Of a stretch of DNA of 64,000 nt, positions 33,441 to 46,097 are shown in pieces (position 1 is the stretch's first letter; every line of letters begins with the position of its first letter). This DNA is from Panax quinquefolius (taxonomy: Eukaryota > Streptophyta > Magnoliopsida > Apiales > Araliaceae). Both the position numbers and the translations under genes were made by a program. Under the pieces are notes generated by a model. The model saw only the letters and a list, made by a program, of their open reading frames with translations. It did no database searches and was not told the DNA's origin. The stretch spans positions 89,643,043-89,707,042 of the forward strand of contig CM035166.1 in the NCBI GenBank assembly GCA_020205615.1, in the 5' to 3' direction.

Positions 33441-34303
33441 GGTAACCCCTCCTTCCTAAAACACACCTTCAATATCAGAAATTCTTATTCTATAGTATTG
33501 TAAGTATTTTTCTTGAGTATAAAGATACTTTGAGTGTAGTTTTTTGTGTAAGATTTTCTCAGAAAAATATCTGATATTCTAGTCAAATCCAGTTTCTACT
33601 AAGGTAAATGATATTATTTTATTGCAATACTCGTAAGAAATATTATTTTCTTTCATACTACATATTATATAAGGGATATTATTTTCATTTCATATTCCTA
33701 AATTTAAACTTACTGTGGTAAGTATTGCTTCCATACTCCTTGAAATTTGCGCTTCATCTAGTATCGTTTCACAAGAATATTTTTCTAAACATTCTTGTTA
33801 AATTTTAATCTTTTCATGCTAGGGTACTATTCATGAAGTACTATTTACAGTGTACTATTCGCTCAGGTACTATTCACCCGAATATTATTCATGACAAAAA
33901 TTGATTTCTTTTCTGTCCGAATTATTTCTGCATGAATATTATTCTTGAACTTTACTCCACAAAGCAGTTATCATGTTGACAATTTGGACATTCTTAAACT
34001 CTGAATAAATTGAATTATAAATGTTTAATATTTATCTTTGATCTCGTTTGATTGAATTCTTATATCATTGTCATCATCCTCATGCTTATATTGTGATGAA
34101 AGTCATCTTTGGCCCGTAGTGCATAGATGGACTATTGATTGGTATGATTATGACCAGGAATTATATATCGGTATATTCATGACATGTAATGTTATAAAAG
34201 ATGTGGTAAAAGTCATCATTGGCCCGTAATGCATTGATGGACAGTTGTTGGCATGATTATGACCATTGTTGATAATAACGAATATCCTTGGCCCGTAGTG
34301 CAT

Positions 34304-34544
34304 GGCATCACAAGTTTTGTAGACATGTTTAAATTTTTCTAGATATATATTTTTAAAGGAAAATTAATTATTGTGGTGGTGTGGTGAATTAAGATAATTG
34401 TTATGTGTGATTGTAAGTTATTTTAGGTTACAAAAAGTCTTTAGGTACTGTAGTATTTTTCAAATTTTAATCTACTTTTTAGTTACGTCATGCCTTCAGG
34501 AATGAACAATTACTAGTATATATATATATATATATATATATATA
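34304..34544. other. Unassigned AT-rich segment plus TA microsatellite
   Basis: This lies between the truncated B1 LTR and the fold-back element. It shows no ORF and no match to other parts of the window. The last 27 bp (34518-34544) are a TA run that abuts the fold-back terminus. Confidence 0.6.
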
Positions 34545-35776
34545 ATCGATCCATAGCCAACATTATAAACTTAACATTATCCTTACAATAGATCGTAGTA
34601 GTGTTGGGAAAAATACACATAAAATTCTTATGAATTACTTTTCACACTTTGTGCAATTAAATAGGAAATCAACAAACCCAATAATGAGAATGAAAATAAC
34701 AAATAACCATCTACAAGCAAGACACAATGTTTAATGTGGAAAATCCTTAAAGGGAAAACCACGAGTCAAACTCCGAATCTCCACTATATCAAAATAATGA
34801 GCTTACAATAATCCTCCTAAGTTTTATGGTATAAAACTTGAGGTTACACAATAAACTAAGAGAATACAAATTTACCTTTAATTAAGTTGAGAAACCTAAT
34901 TAACTTCACCACCCAAAAATACACAAAGTAATAAAGTTTTCAAGCTTTCAATTAAACGGAGATGACGGCGGATACCTTCAAGCAACAAACTGTAATCCTC
35001 TCAATTTATTCTTTTGGCATCTTCTTGCTACCAAATTTCTTTCATTGTAAAATAAGACTCCATCATAACCTTATTTATGGATTAGAAACAATTTATTCTC
35101 CTAATCAAATTAGTGATCACATCTCCTTATCTTGGTTACCAACTAATCTAACAAGTAAATCATTTTTTAACTTGGATTCCAATACAAATTTTACTAATTA
35201 ATTAATATTAGTAGGCTCTCCTTAATTTAATTCTAACTTGGACCCATACCCAACAAGTCGTTCATTCGCAGATCGAATGATGTAATGGAATCCAATCTGC
35301 ACTTTAATATGGGTGAGCCCACAATTTAGTTTTGGGGACGGAGGCCTATTATGTCAATGTACAAAAATATTCTAATTTTAAAATTAATACTCGTCTATAT
35401 AATTAAACTGCAGATTAGAGAGATTTTATTTTACGTCAAATTGGCCAAAATCATTCTTTCTCTATTTCCAACAAAGTGATCGAAAAAAGGGAATACTTAT
35501 AAGAAAGTTTCATGCTCTTTGAATACTAATTAATTTTTTCATAACATCACATATATGCTATGACTTTTATAAATTTTGTACTTCATTGTTAAACTATATA
35601 AAACTAATTCTCTTTATATTATTCATCATTTCTCTTTCTTCCTCACTCCCACTTCCTTTCTCGTTCATCAAATATTTTGCAAGTATTATTGAATCCATAT
35701 AAAAGTTCAGTAAAGTAAGTAAAATGGGTAGTTCAATGCGTAGACTAATAATAGAGATTTGTTGACTACTTTGTTG

Positions 35777-35825
<49 letters not shown>

Positions 35826-36739
35826 ATTATCTTTAAAACAGATCTAAGTTGTTCATTCACAAATCGAATGGTGTAATGGAACCTTAATTCGCACTTTAAT
35901 ATGGGGAGCTCGCAATTTAGTTTTGCAGACGGAGGCCCACTATGTCAATTACAAAATACCTTATTTTTAAAAGTCATTCTCGTCCGTACAATTAAAATGG
36001 GGATTGGAGATTTTTTTACACCAAATTGGTTGAAATCTTTCTTTCTCTGTTTCCAACAAAGTAATACTTCTCTTTTTAAAAGTAATTCTCGTTCGCACAA
36101 TTAAACTATTGTTTGAGAGATTTTTTTTTTTTACCTCAAATTGGTCAGAATCATTTTTTCTCTATTTCCAACAAAGTGGTCGACAAATCTCTATTAGTTT
36201 ACACATTGAACTACTCATTTCGCTTAATTTACTGAACTTTTGTATGGAATTAATAATAGTTGCAAAGTATTAGATGAACGAAAAAGAAAGTGGGAGTGAG
36301 AGATAGAGAGGGGGGGCGAAGGAGATAAAAATAGATAGTTTTATATAGTTTAAAAATGAAGTTCTAAATTTATCACAATCATAGGCATACATGTGATGTT
36401 ATGCAAAGATTAATTAGTATCCCACAAGTATGAGATTTTCTTATAAATATCTCCTTTTTTCAACCACTTTGTTAGAAATAGAGAAAGAATGATTCTTGTC
36501 AATTTGATGTAAAAATAAAAATTTATCCAATCTGCAATTTAATTATACGGACGAGAATTACTTTTAAAAAGAAAGTATTTTTGTACATTGACATAGTGGG
36601 GCTCCATCCGCAGAACTAAATTGTGAGCTCCTTCATTAAGTGCAGATTGAGATTCAATTACACCATTCGATCCGTGAATAAACGATTGAGATCTGTTATA
36701 AACATAATGTTAAGTTTACAACGTTGATTATGGATCGAT
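34545..36739. mobile_element. Fold-back (long inverted repeat) composite element
   Basis: The left arm (34545-35779, less a solo LTR of 654 bp plus 5 bp) and the right arm (36166-36739) are inverted copies of about 575 bp. Both ends read ATCGATCCATA inward and are flanked by TA runs. The centre (35780-36165) has 22 TA units, then a direct copy of the left-arm module (35847-36062, TTCATTCACAAATCGAATGG...) and a partial second one (about 36068-36180). There is no transposase. ORFs at 35594-35860 and 35901-36104 are repeat sequence. Its class is unclear; a TA target would fit several DNA-transposon families. Confidence 0.75.
34602..35255. mobile_element. Small solo LTR (654 bp) in the fold-back left arm
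   Basis: TGTTGGG at the left and CCCAACA at the right are perfect 7 bp inverted ends. Flanks AGTAG (34597-34601) and AGTCG (35256-35260) match at 4 of 5 bases. The right arm of the fold-back element lacks this segment, which confirms insertion. The internal words GTGGAAAATCCTTAAAGGG and ACCACGAGTC are typical of plant Copia LTRs. Orientation is not certain. Confidence 0.82.
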
Positions 36740-36744
36740 CCCTA

Positions 36745-36775
<31 letters not shown>

Positions 36776-37105
36776 TCTTGCACTTAGTTTTTGAATATTG
36801 TAATTAATAATATTGTTCTTGTAATTTAAAATTTTTACAATATATTATTTAAAATTAATAAATTTATATCAATTTTGAATGTAAAAATATTTTAAATTAA
36901 GATACTGTATTGGAAAGATCATAAATATTTATCTAAATTGTTGACTTTTACAAACATAATTAGAATTAAATTGACCAATGTCGTAAATTTTGTCATCATC
37001 CTTATTAATAAACTTTTTACATTTTTTAGTAAAAAAGTGTTGGTTGGTTGTTAATGATATTTTGAGGTAACAAGCTAAAGGAAATAAAATTAAAAATTAA
37101 ATAAA
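36740..37105. other. TA microsatellite and unassigned AT-rich sequence
   Basis: A TA run (36747-36771) is followed by AT-rich sequence without ORFs or visible repeats up to the B2 target duplication GGTAC (37106-37110). It continues at 49994 on the other side of B2. Confidence 0.6.
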
Positions 37106-37110
37106 GGTAC

Positions 37111-39785
37111 TGTGACGCCCCCAAAATAGGTATACATCACCCATCTTGAGTCGCCAAATACATGGTACAAAATTCAAATACAACTTAATAATACAACTGT
37201 CGTGTAAAATATGACAAAACACAAACTGAGAGTTTTAATACGAATATTGTCTGCTAGATAGTATTCAACTCAAATGGAGTCCTCAATACATTTATTATCA
37301 CACTATTTCATAGAATAGTGAGGACTACTAATGCTATCATCTGGACCGTCACTCCGTTCCCCGATTAGTCCCGGCTACGTTCTCATTTCCTGAAGAGAAC
37401 AATGAAAGCAAAAGGGCGAGCTCAACTAGCCCAGTAAGAAATATTATGACTAAGATAATGCAGAATAATTTATCGTTAGCCTTCAACAGTGTTAAACTGA
37501 TAAAATATAACAAACATCAAGTTTAACTGCAGCAGAACAAGCAATACATTAGAAGAGCCAAGTAGAGCATAAAATCTACTATCTCCTATGATTTGAAAGG
37601 TTTTTCATCACTTTTATTGGTGAGACTCAGCTTAATAAATAATCCACATCATCGAATCACCCCTGCACTACGGCCAATGATATTCTTTAGTATCACGACC
37701 ACAAATTATCCATGCACTACAGGCCAAGGATATTCGTGTATTCATCAATGGTCATGATCATGCCAATAACTGTCCATCAATGCACTACGGGCCAATAAGG
37801 ACTTTTACCACATCATTTGAAACATTACGGTCATGATTATACCGAATAATCCCTGGTCATAATCATACCAAGTCCATCTATGCACTACAGGCCACAGATG
37901 ACTTTCAACATAATATAAACATGAGGATGATGACAATGATATAAGAATTCAATAAAACAAGTTCAAGGATAAATTTTTAAAGATTTATAATTTAATTTAT
38001 CCAAAAATCAATAACATCCAAATTGTCAACAGGATACTGCTTTGTGGAGTAAAATTCAAGAATAATATTGTACCAAAAATAATTTGGACCGAAAACGAAT
38101 TAATTTTTATCATGAATAGTACCCCGGGTGAATAGTACTTGAGTGAATTGTACTTTGGGAATAGTAACCCCGTGAATAGTACTCTGGCATGAAAAAGTTA
38201 AAACTTATCAAGAATGCTCAGAATAATATTTTCATGAAAAGATACTGGATGAAGCACAAATATCTTGGATATTCTACTAATTTCATGGAGTTTAGAAGCC
38301 AAAACTTTAAAAAAACGAGTATAGATATCAAAATCTGAAACGAAATAATATTACTTACATACTACAAAGTATGGAAGAAAATATTATTTTAAGCTAATAT
38401 TGAACAAAAATAACATCCCTTACGAATATTAAACGAAAATAATATTCGTTACGAATATTAAGCGAAAATAATATTCATTACGAATATTAAACAAAAATGA
38501 TATTTCCTACGAATATTGAACAAAAATAATATTCATACGAATATGAAAAATAATATCTCTTCAGAATATGAAATAAATAATACCCCTTACCTCAAAAAGA
38601 AGAGTATTCCAACTGGTATAGCGAGGATATTCTTGAAGAAAACTTATACTATTTTCTACGCTCAAAGCTTTCTAAAACTCTAAAGAAATACGCTCAATAT
38701 TATAGAAGAAGAATTCTCTGATTCTGGTGTGATTTTCAATTCTAAATAAGCATCCTATTTATAGGAGAATGGAAGGGGCACTGTGTAAGTAAAAACTCAC
38801 AGATTCAAAATGCAGAGTCACAGATTTCATACGCACATTCGTTGTTTGATTTTTCTCAATTAAAACAAAACAAAAGTATTATATATATATATAACACATG
38901 TTTATAAGCAATAATCCACCCACCTGTGAAAAACTTTCACCAGTTTTCTCCCCTCCCCAAAAATCAACAACACGTGGGCCCCACAGTGGCCCCACCTATT
39001 ATTATATATATATACAGAATAATTTTCTACCGATTATTTTGAAAAATGAGTAAATAGGGGTCCATAAAATAAGCAAAATTACCTCAAATACTTCATAAAA
39101 ATCCCTCAATATTTTTAACACAATTTATCATCATTATTATATTTCACAATATTTAACAACCAGGTCGTTCTCAAGAAAGAGGGGGATTTCCAATAATGAT
39201 TTCTCCCTATTGGCGCGCAATTAGGTGACCAGACCTCTCATTGACAGAACTTCTAAACATCGTCAATATTGCAAATAATAATATTAATAACTTTGTCGTC
39301 TTAATTATTGATTTACTAATATATAAAATATCAACAATAATTGAATCAAATAACGTGAGATACTATGCAAAGCAATTCTCGTAGCAATAATTGAACAAAA
39401 CCGAGTGACTTCTCACGTAAGCATCAATAATCAATACCGTAGCTACTATGCAACCACGCCAGACATCGTATTTTTTTAACTTTGTTATTTCAATAGTTTA
39501 ACGGTAAACTTCTGCCGTTATTTTCATAAAAAGATATTCCCGTCGTTTTCTAATTTCGACAATACTTCCGTTGTGTGGTCCACCAATAATTGTGCTGTCG
39601 TACAAATATTCCCTGTTAAAACGAATATTCCCCAACCAATCGAATATTTTATAACCACTTGTTTACTTTGCAAAATTTATAAATATTACCCACAACTATA
39701 ACATTTTTTCAAATTCACATCTTAATATTCAAAAATGATATTTATAGAAAAATTCATCTTTATTCATAAAAGTTGGGGTCTTACA
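37111..39785 (-). mobile_element. 3' LTR of B2
   Basis: On the plus strand it runs TGTGACGCCCCC... to ...GGGGTCTTACA, the reverse complement of a TGTAAGACCCC...GGGGGCGTCACA LTR. It carries five GTGAATAGTACTC-type units (38113-38190) where the sister LTR has three, and a shorter AT repeat near 38998. Confidence 0.93.
38754..38765 (-). promoter_or_regulatory. TATA box of B2 3' LTR
   Basis: The 12 bp palindrome CCTATTTATAGG reads CCTATAAATAGG on the minus strand. It is conserved at 48933-48944. Confidence 0.75.
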
Positions 39786-41668
39786 ACCTCCCCTTCTTAT
39801 GAAATTTTTCCCTCGAAATTAGGGTACATTCCTGGTATGACGAAGTGGTGAGGATACATTTATTTCATTTTAGATTCTAACTCCCAAGTCATTTCCTCAA
39901 CATCGTGGTTTCTCCACAAAACTTTGACTTGAGGTATAACCTTGGAGCGCAAAATATGCTCCTTCTTATCCAAGATTTTAACAGGTACCTCTTCATACGT
40001 TAAATCTTTCGCTATTTCATCTGGTTCTTAACTCAATAATGTGGTTAAGGTCTTTCACATATTTACGTAACATAGATATGTGAAAAACGTTATAAACATG
40101 AGACATACTTGGCGGTAAGGCGAGTCTATAGACCACGGTTCCTACTCGATCGAGGATTATAAATGGGCCAATAAATCGAGGATTGAGCTTTCTTCTCTTT
40201 CCAAATCTCGTAACTCCTTTCTAAGGAGCAACACGTAACAACACATGATCTCCAATATTGAATTCCACGTCCTTTCGATGAAGATCAACATAACTCTTTT
40301 GTCGATCTTGTGAGGTTTTTATACGTTGTCGAATCATTTGAATCTTTTTCATAGTCATACGTACCAACTCTGGTCCCAACAACGTTGCTTCACCCACCTC
40401 ATCCCAACGCATACTGGAGAACGACACTTTCTTCCATACAACACCTCAAATAGAGCCATGCCAATACTTGCTTGATAACTATTGTTGTAGGAAAACTCCA
40501 CCAATGGTAAGAACTTGTCCCAACTTCCTTTGAAGTCAAGGACACAGTGTAAGATACCCAACTTTTATGAATAAAGAATAATTTTCTCGATATATATTTT
40601 TGAATATTATGGTGTGAATTTGATATAATGTTATAGTTGGGGGTAATATTTACAAATTTTGCAAAGTAAGCAAGTGGTTATATAATATTCGATTGGTCGG
40701 GAATATTCGTTTTAACAGGATTATTCAGATGCGGCGGCACAATCATTGGTGGACCCTACAATGTAAGTATTGTCGTAGTTAGAAAACGATGTAATTATCT
40801 TTTATAAAATAACGGCGAAAGTGTTACCGTTAAAACTGTTGAACTATCCAGTAGTAAAAGTATAGTAATACGCGTGGTTGCATAGTAGCACACGGTATTG
40901 ATTATTGATGCTTACGTGAGAAGTCACTTAGTTATACTCAATTATTGCTACAGTAATTGTTGCATCATATCTCTCATATTATTAATTCAATTATTGTCAC
41001 AGTATCATCTGCATAATATTTTATATTATTAAATTAATAATTGAGACGACAAAGTTATTCATATTATTATTTGCAATATTGACAATGTCTAGAAGTTCTG
41101 TCAATGAGAGGCTTGGTCACCTAATTGCGCGTCAATAAGGAGAAATCCTTATCGGAAAGCCCTCTCTTTTCTGGGATGAATAAGTTCGTGTTGATTAAAG
41201 ATGAAATTGATAGTTCCATTGTGTGGGAATTATTAGTGTTAGTAGAAATCGACATCTATTTCGATAATAATGGATGTTTGGAGGTTATATTGATCAATCG
41301 GGTAATTAATCGGATAAATGAGCAATTAATTGCTATTAATTCACATGCTTATAACTATGTGTTCACATGTGTATACTATTGATTCACATGATTTACTATT
41401 AAGGGAATTGGTGCAAGATTGATAATATTTGCATGACTAAATTAAAAATGGAGGTATAGATGAAGGCACTATACTGTAATTAGTTTTTTCACATGATTAT
41501 ACTATTAAGTCACATGAATGAACTATTAATTCACATTATTTACTATTATGGGGGGTGGTGCAAGTTTGATAATACTTGCAGGACTAAATTAAAAATGAAG
41601 AAAAAGAGGAAGGTATTATACTGTAATATTTTGAGTCCCAAAACGTGCAATTAACGAAGCTATATTTT

Positions 41669-41679
41669 CCTATAAATAG
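41669..41679 (+). promoter_or_regulatory. TATA box of the solo LTR in B2
   Basis: CCTATAAATAG precedes AAGCTCATTCTTC. Transcription would start near 41700 and run rightward, antisense to B2 pol and gag. Confidence 0.7.
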
Positions 41680-41875
41680 AAGCTCATTCTTCTTTCATTC
41701 TCACCAATTCACTAAGTCTCACAAGAGCAATTATTATAGAGAGAAATTATAGAAAGAAAGAAGAAGAGAAGTCTGCTACCTCACTATTCTAGTATCTAGC
41801 TTCTTCTAAAGTTAGGGGTATTATTTCTTTCGTATTCATGAAGAGAGTTATTTTTTCTCAATACTCGTAAGGGTT

Positions 41876-42166
41876 GTTATTCCATTCTTTATTATTCTGT
41901 TGGAATAACCTGTATGTGCGGTCTATCGCATGCCTGGTGAATTCTTCTGTTATTCCATTCTTTATTATTCTGTTGAATAACCTGTCTGTGTGGTCTATCG
42001 CATGCCTGGTGAATTCTTTTGTTATTCCATTCTTTATTATTCATTTGGAATAACCTGTCTACACTGGCTACCGCATGCATGGTGAATTCTTCTGTTATTC
42101 CATTCTTTATTATTCTGTTGGAATAACCTATCTATGTGGACTACCGCATGCATGGTGAATGATCCT
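41876..42166. repeat. Four-copy 72-73 bp tandem repeat in the solo LTR
   Basis: Units begin GTTATTCCATTCTTTATTAT at 41876, 41949, 42021 and 42094 and contain GGAATAACCTGTCT and ACCGCATGCATGGTGAATTC. The long minus ORF at 41892-42080 is this repeat read through. Confidence 0.88.
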
Positions 42167-44147
42167 TCGTATTCATTCCTTATTAAATTATGGAAATGAT
42201 CCGTCTACTTGGATTACTGCATCACGGCAAAAAAATCTATTTGCGCTTTCATATATTCTATTATACCCAGTTGGTTAAAGTTTTGGCTTCTATACTCCAT
42301 GAAATTAGTATAATATCCTGGATATTTGCGCTTCATCCAGTATCTTTTCATGGAAATATTCTTCTGAGCATTCTTGAATTTTACTCCACAAAGCAGTATC
42401 ATGTTGACAATTTGAACGTTTATTGATTTCTGGATAAATTAAATTATAAATCCTTAAAATTTATCTTGAACTTGTTTTATTGAATTATTATGTCATTGTC
42501 ATCATCCTCATGCTTATATTGTGATGAAAGTCATCTTTGGCTTACGTGCATAGATGGACTTGGTATGATTATGACCAGGGATTATTCGGTATAATCATGA
42601 CCTTAATCTGACGAATGATGTGGTGAAAGTCATCATTGGCTTGTAGTTCATTGATGGACAATTGTTGGTATGATTATGATCATGGATTTTTTGGTATAAT
42701 CATGACCGTTGATGATTACATGAATATCCTTGGCCGTGATGCAGGGATGATTCGATTTTATTTATTAAGCTAAGTCTCAGCGATAAAGTTGATGAAAAAC
42801 TTTTTGAATCATAGAAGATAGTAGATTTTATGCTCTACTTGACTCTTCTAATGGATTGTTTATTCCGCTGCAGTTGTTGATCTAAAACTTGTTTTCTATT
42901 ATATTCTATCAGTTGTTATACTGTTGAAGGCTAAGGATAATTTATTCTGCATTATCTTAGTCATAATATTTCTTACTGGGCTAGTTGAGCTCGCCCTTTC
43001 TTTCAATGTTCTCTTCAGGAAATGAGAATATAGTTGGGACGAGTTGGGGAACGGATTGATGGTCCAGATGGTTGTTTTAGTAGTCCTCACTATTCTATAA
43101 AATAGTGTGACAATAAATGTAATGAGGACTCCATTGAGTGTGGATATTGTCTAGATGACAATATTCTTATTAAAAACTCTTAAATTATGTTTTGTCGTAT
43201 TTTACACGACTATTGTATAATTAAGTTGTATTTGAATTTTGTACCATGTATTTGGCGACTCAAGATGGGTGATGTATACCTATTTTGGGGGTGTCACACA
43301 CAGAGTCTTAATAGATCCTCCAGAGTTTGAATAGTCCTCTCCGACTGCCCGTCCGTTAGAGGATGATATGCCGAACTAAATCGTAAATCCGTACCATAGC
43401 TTTTTGCAAACTAACCCAAAATCTTGAAGTGAATATTGGGTCTCGATCAGAAACTATGGATACTGGCATACCATGTAATCTTATAATCTTGTTTATGTAC
43501 ATACGAGTAAGACGTTCAAGTGTATAAGTTTCTCGTATCGATAAGAAATGAGCAGACTTGGTCAATCTATCAACAATGACCCAAATTGCATTTATTCCTT
43601 GAGAAACTTTGGGAAGACCAGTAACGAAATCCATGGTAATGTGCTCCCACTTTCATTCTAGAATTTCAAGTGGTTGCAATGGACCTTTTGGCACTTGATG
43701 CTCTGCCTTGACTCGTTGACAAATTAGACACCTTGAGATAAACCCTGCTATCTCTCTCTTCATATTGCTCCACCAAAATGTATGTCGAAGATCACGATAC
43801 ATTTTGGTACTCCCAGGATGGATTGCAAACGGTGTGTTGTGCGCCTCCATCATGATTTTATACTTTAAATCAGGGTCGTTAGGAACACAAAGTCTGGAGT
43901 TGACTCGTAGTATTCCTTCTTCATTGATTCTTGCTTCCGGGATAGCACCTTTTTTCACTTTCTTTCTCCTATGCATCAGCTCTAGGTCTGTAGCTTGAGC
44001 AGCTTTAACTTTACCGATTAAAGTTGGTTCAACTCGTATATTAGCCATCATCACGTGGGTCCCTAGAGTCTTTAACTCTATCTCCATCCTTTGCAAGTCA
44101 TACAAAATGGGCCTTTGTGTTGACAATAACGCACTCGTACCTGCATA

Positions 44148-45391
44148 TGATCTTCTACTCAATGCGTCAGCTACTACGTTCGCTTTTCCAGGATGGTATT
44201 GAATAGTATGATCATAATCTTTCAACAGTTCGAGTCAACGTCGTTGCCGCATGTTGAGTTCCTTTTGAGTGAAGAAATATTTGAGGTTTTTATGATCCGA
44301 ATAGATATCCACTTTCTCCCCATACAGGTAATGCCTCTAAATTTTAAGTGCGAAGACAACATCTACCAACTCTAGATTATGAGTAGGATAATTCCTCTCA
44401 TATTCTTTGAGTTGTCGAGAGGCATAGGCTATGACTTTCCCATGTTGCGTAAGAACACATCCTAACCCTTTGCCCAAAGCATCACTTTAGATGACAAATC
44501 CTTTCGAGCCAGATGGTATTGTCAAAACAGGTGCTGAAATGAGTCTTCTCTTGAGTTCTTGAAAACTCTTCTCACATTCTTCGCTCCAACCAAATTTTGT
44601 ATCTTTTCAAGTCAGCTGAGTTAATGGAGTAGCAATTCGAGAAAATCCTTCCACGAATCTCCGATAATAACCAGCTAAGCCGAGAAAGCTACGTACTTCA
44701 GTCACTTATATAGGTTGCTCCCAGCTTTGAATAGCTTCAATCTTTGTCGGGTCAACAGATATTCCAGAACTTGATACTACGTGCCCAAGGAATGCTACTT
44801 CCTCAAGCCAGAACTCGCATTTCTTCAACTTGGCATAAAGCTTATTTTAACGAAGGTTTTGGAGTATCAGCCTCAAGTGTTGCTCATGATCTTCACGGCT
44901 TTTGGAATATATGAGGATATCATCAATAAAGACGACCACAAAGTGATCAAAATATTCCTTGAATACTCGGTTCATCATATCCATGAAGGCACCAGGAGCA
45001 TTAGTCAATCCAAAAGACATGACTAGGAATTCATAATGCTCGTACCTAGTTATGAAAGCCGTCTTTGGAATGTCATCAGTTCTAATATTTAACTGATGAT
45101 ATACGGAATGAAGATCGATCTTTGAAAAGAATTTGGCGCCTTGCAACTGGTCAAATATGTTATCAATGCGAGGCACCGGATATCTATTTTTGACAGTGAC
45201 ATGGTTCAACTCCTGATAATCAATACAAAGTCGCATACTCCCTTCTTTCTTTTTTCACGAATAGAATCAGAGCCCCCCCAGGAGGAGACGACTTGAGACG
45301 AATGAAACCGATGTCTAACAATTCCTGCAGTTGGATCCTTAACTCCTGAAGTTCAATAGGAGCCATTCGATATGGGGCTTTGGAAATGGGT
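44148..45391 (-). pseudogene. Reverse transcriptase and RNase H of B2 with in-frame stops
   Basis: RT motifs [20 protein letters not shown] and [20 protein letters not shown] lie in the open frame 44847-45236. The connection and RNase H region is readable but contains TAA at 44706-44708 and TGA at 44607-44609 (minus), at exactly the positions of TAA 29013 and TGA 29112 in B1. Private stops replace Tyr in the FVIYSDA motif and Trp in KIWRHYLYG and RRWLELL. RNase H ends near 44148 with NVVADALSRRS. Confidence 0.9.
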
Positions 45392-46097
45392 TTTGTACCG
45401 GTTCAAGGCCGATACAAAATTCAATTTCAGCTCGGGGTAGGCCAGAAGTTCTTCGTGAATACGCCGAAATTTATTAACAATAGAAATATCATTCAAATCG
45501 ATTTATTTTTGTTTAAATCTGTGACATGGACTAAGAAAGCTTGACATCCGTTTTTCAATAAACGAATAGCTTTGTGGCTTGAGATGACGGTGATTGATTT
45601 TAATGGTTTGGTTGCTTGAATTCACATAATTGGTTGGTTAGGAATATGTAAGCTAACAACCTTACGAAAATAATCAATTTTTGTATGATGGGTAGTTAAC
45701 CAATCAATACCTAGAATTACATCAAACGCAAGTATTTTTAAGGAAATAAGATCGACGGGTAATGTGAGGGTACCAATTTGAACCAAACAAAACTTATAAA
45801 CAGTGGATGTAATGAAGGTTTCTCCCAACGGAGTTTCAACAGATAAGTCAAAGTCTAATTTCTCTGGAGTCAAATTTAAACGTTGAGCGCAAGTAGGAGA
45901 AATAAAAGAATGGGTAGAACCGGTATCAAATAAGGTATATACTTCGCTAGAGTTTATGATAAGCTTACCCGTGATGACCTCGTTCGGGTTCCTTACTTTC
46001 TGGGAGGTCACAACAAATGCTCTCCCTTGAACTACTGGTTTTGACTTGTCTTAGACGGCATTTGGTGTCACCGTTCCAACTAGACTTAGCTTCCCTA
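45392..46097 (-). pseudogene. Protease of B2
   Basis: The open frame 45622-46011 has an intact active site LFDTGSTHSFISPTCAQRLN and the AFDVILGIDWLTTHH block. Both ends are broken: a stop lies between the zinc knuckle and the protease near 46050, and a frameshift lies before the RT near 45400-45560. Confidence 0.85.

Larger units (their letters stand above)
25487..34303 (+). mobile_element. Tekay/Del-type chromovirus copy B1, truncated at both LTRs
   Basis: In order: partial 5' LTR, iMet PBS, gag with CCHC knuckles, protease, RT, RNase H, integrase, chromodomain, PPT, partial 3' LTR. The chromodomain and RT sequence place it with Tekay/Del chromoviruses. The 5' LTR lacks its first part and the 3' LTR lacks its end. 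A Copia solo LTR interrupts integrase. Every ORF carries stops or frameshifts. Confidence 0.9.
32378..34303 (+). mobile_element. 3' LTR of B1, truncated at its end
   Basis: It begins TGTAAGAACCCAACTTTTATG as in other Tekay LTRs here and continues through a TATA box and the ACTATTC minisatellite to CCCGTAGTGCATGG. It then stops matching, so about 400 bp up to the expected GTGTCACA end is missing. AT-rich unrelated sequence follows. Confidence 0.85.
40548..43298 (+). mobile_element. Tekay-type solo LTR inserted in B2 integrase (2,751 bp, TSD CACAG)
   Basis: It starts TGTAAGATACCCAAC and ends ...TTTTGGGGGTGTCACA. CACAG at 40543-40547 repeats at 43299-43303, and removing LTR plus one copy restores the integrase frame sequence seen in B3. 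It is opposite in orientation to its host. It contains its own TATA box and a 4-copy 73 bp repeat. ORF 41125-41382 has no support. Confidence 0.95.
39799..44147 (-). pseudogene. Integrase and chromodomain of B2, interrupted by a solo LTR
   Basis: Right to left: the zinc finger has HNTPFAIHPGSTKMYRDLRH then CLICQRVK (43653-44147), a TGA follows at the WKWEH position, then the catalytic core MDFVTGLPKVSQGINAIWVI and SIVSDRDPIFTSRFW (43356-43634). The solo LTR 40548-43298 with TSD CACAG splits it, and [16 protein letters not shown] resumes at 40221-40561. The chromodomain at about 39830-40020 retains TYEEVPV and KVLWRNHDVEEMTWELES. The domain order equals B1 and B3. Confidence 0.9.

Noticed and set aside
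41125..41382. 85-codon ORF in the solo LTR as a host small protein
   Set aside because: Lies fully within LTR U3, has no equivalent frame in sister LTRs and no known motif.
41876..42166. Regular 73 bp direct repeats considered as a CRISPR-like array
   Set aside because: No constant-repeat/variable-spacer structure, no cas genes, plant context; an LTR minisatellite.
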